Part shown: piece after piece, positions 26,101 through 34,509 of the stretch
How the letters are laid out: each line of letters starts with the position of its first letter
Position numbering within the stretch: the stretch's first letter is position 1
NCBI GenBank assembly: GCA_018333655.1
Contig: JAGXTJ010000036.1
Location: 1 to 48,126, forward strand
Source of the DNA: Bacillota bacterium
Lineage (GTDB): Bacteria > Bacillota > UBA994
Direction of reading: 5' to 3'
Length of the DNA: 48,126 bases
The notes under the pieces: model-generated
Seen by the model: only the letters and a program-made list of their open reading frames with translations
The model's database searches: none
What the model was told of the DNA's origin: nothing
Position numbers and translations under genes: made by a program

Positions 26101-26581
26101 TCAAGTGCATGACCCTCTAATTTCAGCCAATCGCCCTCTCAGCAAGGAAGAAGCAGAGGAACAGCTCTTGCTCGCTTTCCGCACTACGGGCATGGTGGTG
26201 GCCGACAAAGAGGCCATACCCCTTATGGATAGCAATATCGGCCAGAAGTCCGCCCTAGTACCAGTGGCGCTAAGTGCTAAGGACGGGTCGATCAAGAAAA
26301 CGGCAGAGGTATGGTCTGCCGAGCAGTTAAGTGCCATGCGCGGGCATCTTGAGGCCGTTTTAAGACAGGCCGGGCAAGCCATTACGAGCGGCGACATCAG
26401 CATTGCACCCAGCATTCTGGCTAAAGAGACGGCCTGCAAGTACTGTGAATACAAGGCAGTATGTCAATTTGACCCGCTTCTGCTCGGCAATCGCTATCGG
26501 GAGCTGCCAAAAATGAAGGCTGACGAAGTGTGGGCTGCTTTAGGAGTTGCAGAGAGCGGTGATGATAAAGATGTGGACTAG
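23129..26581 (+). CDS. addB: ATP-dependent nuclease subunit AddB
   Basis: 1150 aa, normal length. With AddA it resects double-strand breaks for RecA loading, replacing RecBCD in Bacillota. It has a vestigial helicase N-terminus with an intact Walker A (GGAGSGKT, ~8-15) and a C-terminal RecB-type nuclease: GRIDRVDT, then IIDFKSGSNKL and the QLLTYL helix. Four cysteines suited to the AddB iron-sulfur staple are present: one in NACPFAYF (~783) and CKYCEYKAVC (~1103-1112). GTG at 23129 follows GGGGAGGG. addA begins inside its 3' end, so the pair is coupled. Confidence 0.97.
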   Translation: MSLRLIIGGAGSGKTQAILEEIVAEVRRDPFGQPLWLLVPEQATFQAEQALCLRLGGIMRVRVVSFQRLAYLVMQHVAGAALTPINELGLTMLLRKVIEESKSELKPFARATRQVGFAAQLVEIVLQLKRQCIEPKHLRELLDHKGAHLSLPVADKLRDILIIYAKLQDTQHHKQILDSEDSIAWLARHVGDFGDIQGASIWLDGFTGFMPQEYAVLSTLIAMAEVQVSLSLAGELYDRHLADDHLFFPTWDTAQKLRHLARTRQAEFHAPLRLGPRNRYAEGSALTRIEKFFSEDDRSLARVPSTGLKVIAATTRRLEVDAAAREIVRLCREQGVRYREICLVVRDLAIYESLLPTTFRDYGIPIFIDQKRPIRHHPLLDLLRSALSLVEDNFPYEAVMRCLKGGLFRLDIAAIDKLDNFLLATGFRGTRWLAGEDWVFRVPDDASEPHPLADELNALRREIVPHFADLHSKIVAGKTVHDFNAALFDLLERLGVAETIEKWAEESEAEHDVLAARLHTQVLGAVLDLLEQLEEILGTSETTLAEYAGILETGLEGLRLGLIPPSLDQVVVVEAGRSRAPEVEYSLVLGLNDGIFPARAPLQGLFSDSEKESLAVLGLDLGSTARRKVYEEQFLLYTALTRAKRGLYLSYTVADEKGATLLPAVELKTLLSLFPDLRVQPEAIEVPRDSEDMLARLSHPRTTLQALGISLRQAKTGHFISPLWWDVYSHLLCSAEWRRETEQVAQALFYTNAEPPLAPEFARGAARRVWRGSVSRLEKFNACPFAYFSAFTLKLRERKIYKLAAVDIGNFYHLALEKFGDKLAERHIAWADLDEQSCRDISTELATNLQPIIQDNILTSTKRHSYLARKLQRVVERSALVLARHARQGRFIPLKAELGFGHGGTLPALTLTLADGTQMELTGRIDRVDTASGKEGAFIRIIDFKSGSNKLTPLEVYHGLRLQLLTYLEVALRSGLQLTGSEVKPAGALYFQVHDPLISANRPLSKEEAEEQLLLAFRTTGMVVADKEAIPLMDSNIGQKSALVPVALSAKDGSIKKTAEVWSAEQLSAMRGHLEAVLRQAGQAITSGDISIAPSILAKETACKYCEYKAVCQFDPLLLGNRYRELPKMKADEVWAALGVAESGDDKDVD

Positions 26582-29500
26582 CGAGCAGAGAGAAGCTATT
26601 GAGAAGCGCGGCAGTAATCTCTTAGTGGCGGCAGGAGCGGGCGCCGGTAAGACGGCGGTGCTAGTGGAGCGCATTCTAGCGCGTTTGACCGACGCGAAAG
26701 ACCCTATCGACATCGATAATTTCCTGGTAGTGACCTTTACTAATGCTGCGGCTAACGAAATGAGGGCGCGCATTGGCGAGGCACTAGCCCGCCTGGCGGT
26801 ACAAAATCCTACTCTGCCTAATTTGCGGCGGCAGCAGCTCCTCTTAAATAAAGCCTCCATCAGCACTCTACACTCTTTTTGCTTGGATATTTTGCGGCAG
26901 CACTTTTACCGCCTAGAGCTTAACCCGGCCTTCAAGATTGCCGACGAGATTGAAGGGGCTTTGATCAGGGCGGACGTAGTCGAGAAGGTGTTTGAGGGGC
27001 ATTACGATACGCTGAGCGAGAGCTTTGCTCTGCTAGTCGAAGGCTTCGGCGGCAAACATGACGACGCTGGGCTTAGTAAGCTAGTGCTTGGTTTGGCAGA
27101 ATATAGTCGTAGCCAGGCCGATCCTTCGCAATGGCTCGAGGGCTTGACCAAGAACTATGAGTGCGGTGATGATGGCGAGAGTTACACGCGGCATGCCTGG
27201 TACGCCGAGCTAAGGCACGCCATCGCTGACCGCCTGCAGGCTGCGATCAGTAGCCTCAGTATGGCACAGACCCTAGCCGCCCTGCCCGATGGGCCGTTCG
27301 CGTACAGTGATACTCTGGCTGCCGAAAAGAGCAGTCTGCAGAGCATTCAGAGTGAGCTGCCTAGCCTAACTTGGGACGAGTTGCGCAGTAGAGTAGCGCA
27401 AGTGGAGTTCTGTCGGCTCCCAGCGGCGCGGGGGGGCGCGAAAGAACACAAGGATCGTGCCGTACTCTTTCGCGACCGGTGTAAAAAGATTGTCAAGAAG
27501 GATCTTATCGAGGGACTACTGGCGCAAAGTGCGGACGAAGTGCGACACAGCCTAAAAGTAACTAGGGCCATGGTGGAAGAGATTTGTCAGCTCGTCGCCG
27601 AGTTTCAAGCCGAGTACCAAAAAGCCAAGCGAGCCAAGAACCTGGTTGATTTTAGCGACCTCGAACACATGGCACTGGCTATTTTGTCGGCAGAGGGTAG
27701 CCCTGTGCAAGCTGATTTGCAAGTGCGCTTTAAGGAAATTTTAGTAGATGAGTATCAAGACATAAATGGCGTGCAAGAAAAGATACTTTCACTCGTAAGT
27801 TCGGGGACCAACTTGGTGATGGTGGGGGATGTAAAGCAAAGCATTTACCGGTTCCGCCTCGCCGAACCGCGCCTTTTCCTCGAAAAATATGCGGCGTATA
27901 CCGATGATTCGCCGCTCGGGCAGAGAATTCACCTAGCCAGCAATTTTCGCAGTCGCCCCCACATCATCTCGGCTGTCAACTATATTTTCGGCCAGCTGAT
28001 GTCCCCGACCATCGGTGAAATTGCTTATGACCACTCTGCGGCCCTCATTCCCGCGGCGTCTTACCCCCCTCTCCTTGAAGACCCGGCCGTAGAATTACTG
28101 CTACTAGATACGAGTGCTAGCGACCCCACGGAAGATGAAGATGAGGATGATCTCGATACACCTACCAAGGAAGCGCGCGCCATAGGCAAGAAAATCGCCG
28201 CGATGGTGCAGGGCGGTAAGTGCCAGGTTTGGGACAAGGCCGCGGGCCAGATGCGCCCACTTATCTTTCGCGATGTAGTGGTGCTCCTTAGAGCGACCAA
28301 GGGTTATGGCGAGGTGTTCGCAGAAGTATTTCGTCAGATGTCGCTGCCCGCCTACGTAGAGGTGGGCACCGGGTATTTCGCCACGACCGAAATCGCCGTG
28401 ATGTTAAGTCTGCTCAAGGTTGTCGACAACCCCGAGCAGGACATTCCGCTCGCGGCGGTACTACGTTCGCCCTGTGTAGGGCTTTCGGGCAGCGAGTTGG
28501 CCGCTATTCGCCTGGCGGAACCCCAAAGAACTTTTGCCACCGCGGTGCAAAAGGCCAGTCAAGGTGGCGATGCCCTGGGAGAAAAACTATCTCGCTTCCT
28601 GGCTCAATTGGCCGTCTGGCGTAAGTTGGCCGTGCGTGGTAGTCTGCCTGAGCTCATATGGCGGCTCTACCGCGACACTGGCTACTTTAACTACGTCGGA
28701 GCCCTGCAGAGCGGCACACAGCGTCAAGCGAATCTGCGGGCGCTCTATGATCGTGCCTGTCAGTATGAGGCTACGTCTTTTAAGGGGCTTTTTAGATTCT
28801 TGCATTTCATAGAGCGGCTGCAGGAAGAAGAGAAAGACATGGGGCAGGCGCCTGCCCTTAGCGAGAGCGAAGATGTGGTGCGCGTTATGAGCATACACAA
28901 AAGCAAGGGTCTCGAGTTCCCGGTGGTGATAGTGGCTGGTCTCGGGCGCAAATTTAACATGACGGACTTTGCTGGCCCCATGCTCATTCAGCGCGACCTA
29001 GGTCTCGGCCTACGTGCTGTCGATCTAGATACGCGCTGCAAGTACCCCACAGGGGTCTATCACGCCTTGAAGCACCGCCTACAGAACGAATTGCTGTCAG
29101 AAGAGATGCGTATTCTCTACGTGGCCCTTACGCGAGCGAAAGAAAGGCTCATTTTGGCGGGGTCAGTGGCCAAACTAGCAGACAAACTGGCCACCTGGCA
29201 GGGCCAGGTAGATGCCGCACAATTACCCGTGTGGCAAGTCGCCGAGGGGCGCACTTTTCTCGATTGGCTTGGTCCGGCTTGCATACGACAATCGAGCAGC
29301 AACATTCGCTTCAGTATTATCGGAAAAGAGGCAGTGTCTACTAGCGCTACGTCTTCCTACGACTACAGGGAGGAACTTTTGGCGGTGAAAGAGGGGCTAC
29401 CGTTACCCGACCAAGGCCATGGCGAACAAGTTCTCCGCCGCTTAGCCTGGGTCTACGAGCATGCTGCTAGTACCACCACCCCGGTAAAAAGCTCTGTCTC

Positions 29501-30107
29501 GGAACTAAAACGCCGGCTCGCCCCGCCAGATGACTTAGCAATGACCCCCCTTAAAGCACCGAGGCCTCTAACTAGGCAGCGCGGTGCCCGACTAAGCCAG
29601 GCCGAGATTGGCTCGGCACTACATATGTTTATGCAGCATGTCGATTTGGGGCAAAGAGTAACGAGGGAGAACTTAGAGCAACAACTGGACTCCATGCTGG
29701 AAAAGAAGCTGTTGACAGTAGTCGAGGCAGAGAGCGTCGACTTAGAGCGAGTCCTAGGGTTTTTTGGCAGCAACTTAGGCGAGCGCTTGCTGGCCGCAGA
29801 ACAGGTCTGGCGAGAAGTTCCGTTTGGGCTGCGTTGTGACGCCAGCAAAATACACCCCGGTGTAGAAGGTGAATACATCTACATTCAGGGTGTTATCGAT
29901 TGTCTGTTTATGAGCGGGGGCCAACTAGTACTCGTTGATTTTAAGTCGGACCGGGTAAGTGAAGAGACCAAGAGCCTTATCGTCGATAAGTACCGGGGGC
30001 AAGTCGCCATCTACGCGCAGGCCATTGAAGCCATCCTCGGGCAGAAGGTCGCAGAACAGTATCTCTACTTCTTTGCGCTAGGTGCCGCCATTAGCCTTGG
30101 CACTTAG
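26562..30107 (+). CDS. addA: ATP-dependent helicase/nuclease subunit AddA
   Basis: 1181 aa. UvrD-type helicase with a C-terminal nuclease. Motifs in order: EQREAIE Q-motif, Walker A AAGAGAGKT (~22-30), Walker B VDEYQDINGVQ (~396), VGDVKQSIYRFR, ASNFRSR, MSIHKSKGLEFPVV, ALTRAKERL, and near the end GVIDCLF plus VDFKSDRV (~1126) with the YRGQVAIYAQAI helix that completes the nuclease site. All helicase and nuclease residues seen are intact. Start is uncertain between ATG 26562 (GAGAG five bases upstream) and ATG 26571, which aligns best with family starts; both overlap addB. Its stop overlaps the convergent transporter stop by four bases. Confidence 0.97.
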   Translation: MIKMWTSEQREAIEKRGSNLLVAAGAGAGKTAVLVERILARLTDAKDPIDIDNFLVVTFTNAAANEMRARIGEALARLAVQNPTLPNLRRQQLLLNKASISTLHSFCLDILRQHFYRLELNPAFKIADEIEGALIRADVVEKVFEGHYDTLSESFALLVEGFGGKHDDAGLSKLVLGLAEYSRSQADPSQWLEGLTKNYECGDDGESYTRHAWYAELRHAIADRLQAAISSLSMAQTLAALPDGPFAYSDTLAAEKSSLQSIQSELPSLTWDELRSRVAQVEFCRLPAARGGAKEHKDRAVLFRDRCKKIVKKDLIEGLLAQSADEVRHSLKVTRAMVEEICQLVAEFQAEYQKAKRAKNLVDFSDLEHMALAILSAEGSPVQADLQVRFKEILVDEYQDINGVQEKILSLVSSGTNLVMVGDVKQSIYRFRLAEPRLFLEKYAAYTDDSPLGQRIHLASNFRSRPHIISAVNYIFGQLMSPTIGEIAYDHSAALIPAASYPPLLEDPAVELLLLDTSASDPTEDEDEDDLDTPTKEARAIGKKIAAMVQGGKCQVWDKAAGQMRPLIFRDVVVLLRATKGYGEVFAEVFRQMSLPAYVEVGTGYFATTEIAVMLSLLKVVDNPEQDIPLAAVLRSPCVGLSGSELAAIRLAEPQRTFATAVQKASQGGDALGEKLSRFLAQLAVWRKLAVRGSLPELIWRLYRDTGYFNYVGALQSGTQRQANLRALYDRACQYEATSFKGLFRFLHFIERLQEEEKDMGQAPALSESEDVVRVMSIHKSKGLEFPVVIVAGLGRKFNMTDFAGPMLIQRDLGLGLRAVDLDTRCKYPTGVYHALKHRLQNELLSEEMRILYVALTRAKERLILAGSVAKLADKLATWQGQVDAAQLPVWQVAEGRTFLDWLGPACIRQSSSNIRFSIIGKEAVSTSATSSYDYREELLAVKEGLPLPDQGHGEQVLRRLAWVYEHAASTTTPVKSSVSELKRRLAPPDDLAMTPLKAPRPLTRQRGARLSQAEIGSALHMFMQHVDLGQRVTRENLEQQLDSMLEKKLLTVVEAESVDLERVLGFFGSNLGERLLAAEQVWREVPFGLRCDASKIHPGVEGEYIYIQGVIDCLFMSGGQLVLVDFKSDRVSEETKSLIVDKYRGQVAIYAQAIEAILGQKVAEQYLYFFALGAAISLGT

Positions 30108-31189
30108 GGATGCAAGTAGAGTAGGAAAAGACTATACAGATGTGCGATCGTCACCTTTAGCACGGCGAACGTCGGGACGGCGAGAAAAATGCCCCAAAAA
30201 CCAAACAAGCTCCCTGCGATTAGCATGACGAAAAGGATTACCACAGGATGACTGCCCAGTTTCTTGCTCATGATGCGCGGTGAGAGAACGAGACTTTCGA
30301 GCTGTTGCACGACTAGCATCACGATTAGCCCTAGCCACGCCATGCTCGGGGACTGGACTAGACCCACGATCAAGACCGGAATTGTACCCACGATTGGCCC
30401 CACATAAGGGACGACGTTGGTTATGGCTACTACAACAGCCAACAGGAGCGCATACTCCATGCCAATCACTAAGAAGCCGACAAAGGCGAGTATTCCTACT
30501 ACGATGCAGATTACGGCCTGCCCTTGTATGTACTGACTGAGTGCTCGGTCCATCTCGCGCAGAATCTTTTTACCTTCCACATGTAGGCGGGCGGGTAGGA
30601 GGTAGTCGACAAGCGCCGGCGCTAATTTCTCACCATCGAGGAGCATGTAGAAGAGAATAAACGGCACGAGAAAAAGCAAGGTTAACACAGTGGTGGTCAT
30701 GCCGATTAAGTGGGTAATGTTCTGGCCGAGGGTGGCCAGTAGCGAGCTAACTAAGGCCGTAACTTGGTCGGCCAGACCGTCTAAGGCTAGTGCCTCCGGA
30801 CCAAAGAGGCGCACTATCCATTCGTTTTCTTCTAGCGCCAAGAGCCTTAACCGCAAGATCTCCATGAGTCGAGGTGCGTTGTTCACCATGCTCGTTAACT
30901 GCCGCTCTAAGGGTGTGCCTGTGGTGGCTATGAGAACGCCAAGGGCACCAAGAATTACTCCATAGACAATGACGATGGCGAGGCTCTGCGGCAGACGTAG
31001 CCTGCACAAGTACTTTACTACCGGACTCAGCCAGTAGTAAAGTAGCCCGGACAAGACCACGGGGACAAACACAGCACTCATCACCATACCAAGCGGACGG
31101 AAAAGAAAGGGCACCCTGCTACCCACGAGAGCAATAAGGAGCAGTAGCAATACCCAGACCGCGAGGCGAAAAGGCCGTGAATTAAGCAT
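30104..31189 (-). CDS. AI-2E family transporter (PerM/YtvI-like membrane protein)
   Basis: 361 aa with about eight hydrophobic spans: two near the N-terminus (~9-30, 36-55), one at ~62-85, a soluble stretch, then helices near 155-180, 210-265 and 300-345. The segment VVVAITNVVPYVGPIVGTIPVLIVGL and the end FGFWGIFLAVPTFAVLKV are typical of the AI-2E/PerM family. Members have been linked to autoinducer-2 export, Na+/H+ antiport or sporulation (YtvI in Bacillus); the substrate here is not known. ATG at 31189 has GGGGG upstream. The stop codon overlaps that of addA, leaving no room for a normal terminator. Confidence 0.9.
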   Translation of the reverse strand: MLNSRPFRLAVWVLLLLLIALVGSRVPFLFRPLGMVMSAVFVPVVLSGLLYYWLSPVVKYLCRLRLPQSLAIVIVYGVILGALGVLIATTGTPLERQLTSMVNNAPRLMEILRLRLLALEENEWIVRLFGPEALALDGLADQVTALVSSLLATLGQNITHLIGMTTTVLTLLFLVPFILFYMLLDGEKLAPALVDYLLPARLHVEGKKILREMDRALSQYIQGQAVICIVVGILAFVGFLVIGMEYALLLAVVVAITNVVPYVGPIVGTIPVLIVGLVQSPSMAWLGLIVMLVVQQLESLVLSPRIMSKKLGSHPVVILFVMLIAGSLFGFWGIFLAVPTFAVLKVTIAHLYSLFLLYLHP

Positions 31190-31209
31190 ATCACTACCCC
31201 CTTTAGCTA

Positions 31210-31233
31210 AAAAAGGACTAGGTTGCCCTAGTC
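31210..31233 (-). terminator. Terminator of the Lys-rich micropeptide gene
   Basis: Read on the minus strand: 7-bp stem (GACTAGG with CCTAGTC), 4-base loop, then C and six T residues. It begins six bases after the micropeptide stop codon, and separates this gene from the AI-2E-family gene. Confidence 0.75.
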
Positions 31234-31239
31234 GCTAAA

Positions 31240-31320
31240 TTAGTAGACCTTCTTCTCTTTTTTTGTCTTTTCTTGTTTTGGTTTCTTCGTTTCTTTCTTG
31301 ACAACCTTCTCTTTACCCAT
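31240..31320 (-). CDS. 26-aa lysine-rich micropeptide
   Basis: ATG (31320) with AAAGGAG seven bases upstream; stop TAA at 31240-31242; a clean terminator follows. The product is almost all Lys, Glu, Val, Thr and Gln (MGKEKVVKKETKKPKQEK, then TKKEKKVY), with 12 lysines and no hydrophobic segment. The ribosome site, stop and terminator make a complete mini-gene, which argues against chance. The charge suggests binding to RNA, DNA or acidic polymers, as for ribosome- or spore-associated basic peptides, but no family is recognised. Confidence 0.55.
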   Translation of the reverse strand: MGKEKVVKKETKKPKQEKTKKEKKVY

Positions 31321-31435
31321 GCTAAAGTCTCCTTTCTCTTATTACTGTATGATTAGTATGCACTTAGTATATCATGCCACTGTGGGGAGAGGAAAGAGGC
31401 TAATGGGCCCGCATAACCCAAAGGAGGTACGCAAA

Positions 31436-31948
31436 ATGAGCGATAGCGAGCTAGTAAAGAAAATCATGAGCGACATTGACAACGACCGCTCCGATAAGGA
31501 AGTTTTGCGCCTGCTGCTAGAACAACGCGTTGCCAACGATACTACCGGCCAGGAGGAGGCTACTGTAGGCCAGCGCGCCTCCGATCGCATTACTAATTTT
31601 ATAGGCAGTTGGTTCTTTGTCGGTCTCTTTGCTGGTTTCTTGCTTAGCTGGATAACATGGAATGTAATGAGGGGAGATGCAGCCTATGATCCCTACCCCT
31701 TTATTTTGCTCAATCTAGCGCTTTCTTGTCTAGCCGCTATTCAGGCGCCGCTTATTATGATGAGTCAAAACAGGCAAGAGAAGCAAGATAGACGTCGTGC
31801 TGAGAATGACTATATTGTGAACCTTAAGACTGAGATCATAACGGATGAAATCTACAAGAAATTAGAGACCCTGCTGCTACAACAAGGGCGGCTCAAGTCT
31901 GTTAACTACAGGACGATAACTAGAAGAAAGCGCCTTGTTAAGGAGTGA
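31436..31948 (+). CDS. DUF1003 family membrane protein
   Basis: 170 aa. ATG 31436 follows AAAGGAGGT; upstream in-frame starts lack a site. A hydrophilic N-terminus (~1-55), then two membrane helices separated by the family signature: GSWFFVGLFAGFLLSWITWN, DPYPFILLNLALSCLAAIQAPLIMMSQNRQ, and a charged helix QEKQDRRRAENDY. DUF1003 proteins are common in bacteria with no settled function. Its last 11 bases overlap the 3' end of the convergent RluD-like gene. Confidence 0.9.
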   Translation: MSDSELVKKIMSDIDNDRSDKEVLRLLLEQRVANDTTGQEEATVGQRASDRITNFIGSWFFVGLFAGFLLSWITWNVMRGDAAYDPYPFILLNLALSCLAAIQAPLIMMSQNRQEKQDRRRAENDYIVNLKTEIITDEIYKKLETLLLQQGRLKSVNYRTITRRKRLVKE

Positions 31949-32828
31949 GCAGCGCCGCAAAATCCGCAGGTGGCGGGGCGAAGAGCGAGATTTGCTCGCC
32001 TCTCTCTGGGTGCCTAAAGGACAGCCAAGCGGCGTGTAGGGCCTGCCTCGCGATAAACGGAGAAGCTGTGCCGTAGACTTCGTCGCCCACTAGGGGATGC
32101 CCGAGGTGGGCAAAGTGCACTCTTATTTGATGCGTGCGACCTGTGACTAGCGTGGCCTTTACTAGGGTAGTATCGGTACCCACCGACAACCTCTCCCACA
32201 AAGTGAGGGCGTCTTGCCCCAGAGGGGAGATGACCCGCGCGCGGCTGCCATTGCCCACTCGCTTAATGGGGGCACTGATGCGGCCCTTTGCTTCTGGCAG
32301 CACTCCGCTCACCACGGCCAAGTAGCTCTTTTGCCACTCCCCGGTATGGTGTTGCTCGGTAAGTCGGGCTTGCACATGGGGATTTTTGGCGATGAGCAGT
32401 AGCCCTGAGGTGTCCCGGTCGAGGCGATGCACAGGGCGGATGATAAACTCCTGCCCGCGCCCCTGATAGTAAGCTAGCAGGGCATTGGCCAGAGTGCCAT
32501 CCAGGTAGCCTTTAGTGGGATGAACAACCATAAAGGCCGGTTTGTTGACTACCACGAGGTGTTCGTCTTCGTAGGCAATGTCAAGCGGCATGCTTTGGGG
32601 CAGAAGCGACTGCTCTCTTTCCTCGCGAAGCACCAAAATCAGTTGGTCTCCTGCGCGAACTGTCTCGCGCATGTACACGAGCACGCCATTTTGCCGTACT
32701 TCGCCGCTGCGTCTCAGTCGTAGAAGCGTCTTTCGCGACATGCCGAGGCGCAAGGCAAGCACCTGACTAATCTTCTTATGGTCGTCTTCTGGATGCACGG
32801 TGTGGGTGAAGACATGCTCTGTCGTCAC
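31938..32828 (-). CDS. RluA/RluD-family pseudouridine synthase
   Basis: 296 aa. Isomerises uridine to pseudouridine in rRNA or tRNA. An N-terminal S4 RNA-binding region (~18-68; SRKTLLRLRRSGEVRQNG) precedes the catalytic domain with the HRLDRDTSG motif (134-142) whose Asp137 is the nucleophile; LVVVNKPAFMVVHP, GRTHQIRVHFAHLGHPLVGDEVYG are also family marks. Target uridines cannot be told. GTG at 32828, four bases after the ABC-2 permease gene, so it is probably the last gene of that minus-strand operon. Confidence 0.93.
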   Translation of the reverse strand: MTTEHVFTHTVHPEDDHKKISQVLALRLGMSRKTLLRLRRSGEVRQNGVLVYMRETVRAGDQLILVLREEREQSLLPQSMPLDIAYEDEHLVVVNKPAFMVVHPTKGYLDGTLANALLAYYQGRGQEFIIRPVHRLDRDTSGLLLIAKNPHVQARLTEQHHTGEWQKSYLAVVSGVLPEAKGRISAPIKRVGNGSRARVISPLGQDALTLWERLSVGTDTTLVKATLVTGRTHQIRVHFAHLGHPLVGDEVYGTASPFIARQALHAAWLSFRHPERGEQISLFAPPPADFAALLTP

Positions 32829-32832
32829 GAAA

Positions 32833-34509
32833 CTAGCCTTTCACTTCAAGGCGTGAGTACAATGCTTCGGCGCGGCCTAGAAGTAAGACGGTGGCAAGAA
32901 TGGCTAGAGCACTGTGCGTAAGGAGTAGCACGAGCAGGGTGGTCCAGGTTCCCTGGGCGATTAGTTGCCTGTACGCCAGAAAGCTCACAAAACCTAGTGC
33001 GGCTCCAAAGAGCATGGGACTAACGGCATTGAGATTATTTTTTACGGCGTGTTGGGGGTTAGTCCACGTTAAGAACGGCCGCCATATATCAAACCACAAA
33101 CCTAGGACTTGTGGTGTGAAACCAGCAGTTATGCCGAGAATATAGGCTGTGGCCAAATGTGCTGCCCCTGGCTGAAAGAGAAAAGCGTAGACACCCACTA
33201 GGGGGATGCTACTTGGTATGGCTGCGCCAAGGGCGAAGATTAGTTTGGCCGTTAGCTGCTTCTTAGCAGAAACCGGAAGAGTCTTAGAGATCCACAGATA
33301 CTTCCCCTCGCGGCTTATGGCTGTACTAGCGAGGGTGTTCAGGCTCGTCATAAAGGCGATGGCAGCCGCCACAACTAGGGTGGCCATGGCTAAACCATGG
33401 GGGTGATTGCGCGCCATTTCGGCTACTTGCGTCATGCCTGCCCCCTGCACTCCGAAAAAAGTGGGAAAAAAGGCCATAAGCGTGAAGAGAACTATGGTGA
33501 TAAAACCATTCATGACCCAGATGGGCATGCGCATAAAGAGCTTGAGCTCTCGGCTAAGCAGCGCCGACAAGGCAGTGCTCTCTACCGCGTGGCGGGCAAT
33601 GATCTGTTTGGTGTAGAGCGCGCCGCGGCGGGTTCTTTCGCTCCCACCTACCAGCCCGCCGTAAAATACCCTTTGTCCCACCGCCATAAAAGCGCCCACT
33701 GCCGCCGCCGAAGACAGGATGAGGTAGGCTAAATTGAGCATGCCCCTTGCTGTGCCGTGCTGTGCTACAGCCCTAGTCGCCCAGATGGCGGGAGGAAACG
33801 ATGCCCCGACGAACTCCACAAAGTCAAGGCGATTCATAACCAGGTCTTCTGCCGATATCTGCCCGGTCATACTCGCGGTAAAGTGGTATTGCAGGTATAA
33901 AATTAAGCTGAGTAGCGCGATGCTTGCGATTACCATGAGGATATCGCGGTGACGCCTATTAACGCCACGCATAACAGTGACAGCTAAGATACCAGCAAGT
34001 GCGAGAGGTATGGTGGGTAGAAATAGCATCGTCGCGAAAGCAGTCAACCAACCTAGGACACCAAGCGGTATAACTTGATTGTAGGCCAGCAGTGTGGGTG
34101 CAAGTATGACTACAACGGGGGCATACTCGACGATGTTGACCAAGGAGAGCTTGGTGGCCAGAATATGCCAAGCCTTAAGTGGCAGAGGTACCAGTATGTC
34201 GAGGTCGTTAGAGAAGTATAAAATAGAGATCATGGCAAAGAGGCCAAAGGTAAAGGCCATGATTTGTGAGAGCAATATGAACTGCGTCAAGACAAAGTCA
34301 GCTTGCCCGAGCATGGCACTGCCCCGCACCATGGTGAGCGCTAAGTAGTAGAACATGCTCCCAAAACTCAGGCCACCAGCCACTACGCCGAGGGCCACTA
34401 GCGCGGGTTCCCAAAGTTTCTCGCGCTTGTGTAGATATTTGACGCGCATGGCACTTAGCCCAAAGTAATTGCGGAAAGACAGGCGAAAGAGGCTCATGAG
34501 GGTACTCAT
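32833..34509 (-). CDS. ABC-2-type exporter permease (large, about 12 helices)
   Basis: 558 aa, almost all hydrophobic spans, arranged as two halves of about six helices each with a central polar region (~280-310; GGSERTRRGALYTKQIIAR). Segments such as ILYFSNDLDILVPLPLKAWHILATKL and ISKTLPVSAKKQLTAKLIFALG resemble putative ABC exporters of Bacillota, in which a DLDxLLPLP motif recurs. The substrate is unknown. Its start overlaps the ATPase gene by four bases (ATGA), so the two proteins form one transporter. Confidence 0.85.
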   Translation of the reverse strand: MSTLMSLFRLSFRNYFGLSAMRVKYLHKREKLWEPALVALGVVAGGLSFGSMFYYLALTMVRGSAMLGQADFVLTQFILLSQIMAFTFGLFAMISILYFSNDLDILVPLPLKAWHILATKLSLVNIVEYAPVVVILAPTLLAYNQVIPLGVLGWLTAFATMLFLPTIPLALAGILAVTVMRGVNRRHRDILMVIASIALLSLILYLQYHFTASMTGQISAEDLVMNRLDFVEFVGASFPPAIWATRAVAQHGTARGMLNLAYLILSSAAAVGAFMAVGQRVFYGGLVGGSERTRRGALYTKQIIARHAVESTALSALLSRELKLFMRMPIWVMNGFITIVLFTLMAFFPTFFGVQGAGMTQVAEMARNHPHGLAMATLVVAAAIAFMTSLNTLASTAISREGKYLWISKTLPVSAKKQLTAKLIFALGAAIPSSIPLVGVYAFLFQPGAAHLATAYILGITAGFTPQVLGLWFDIWRPFLTWTNPQHAVKNNLNAVSPMLFGAALGFVSFLAYRQLIAQGTWTTLLVLLLTHSALAILATVLLLGRAEALYSRLEVKG

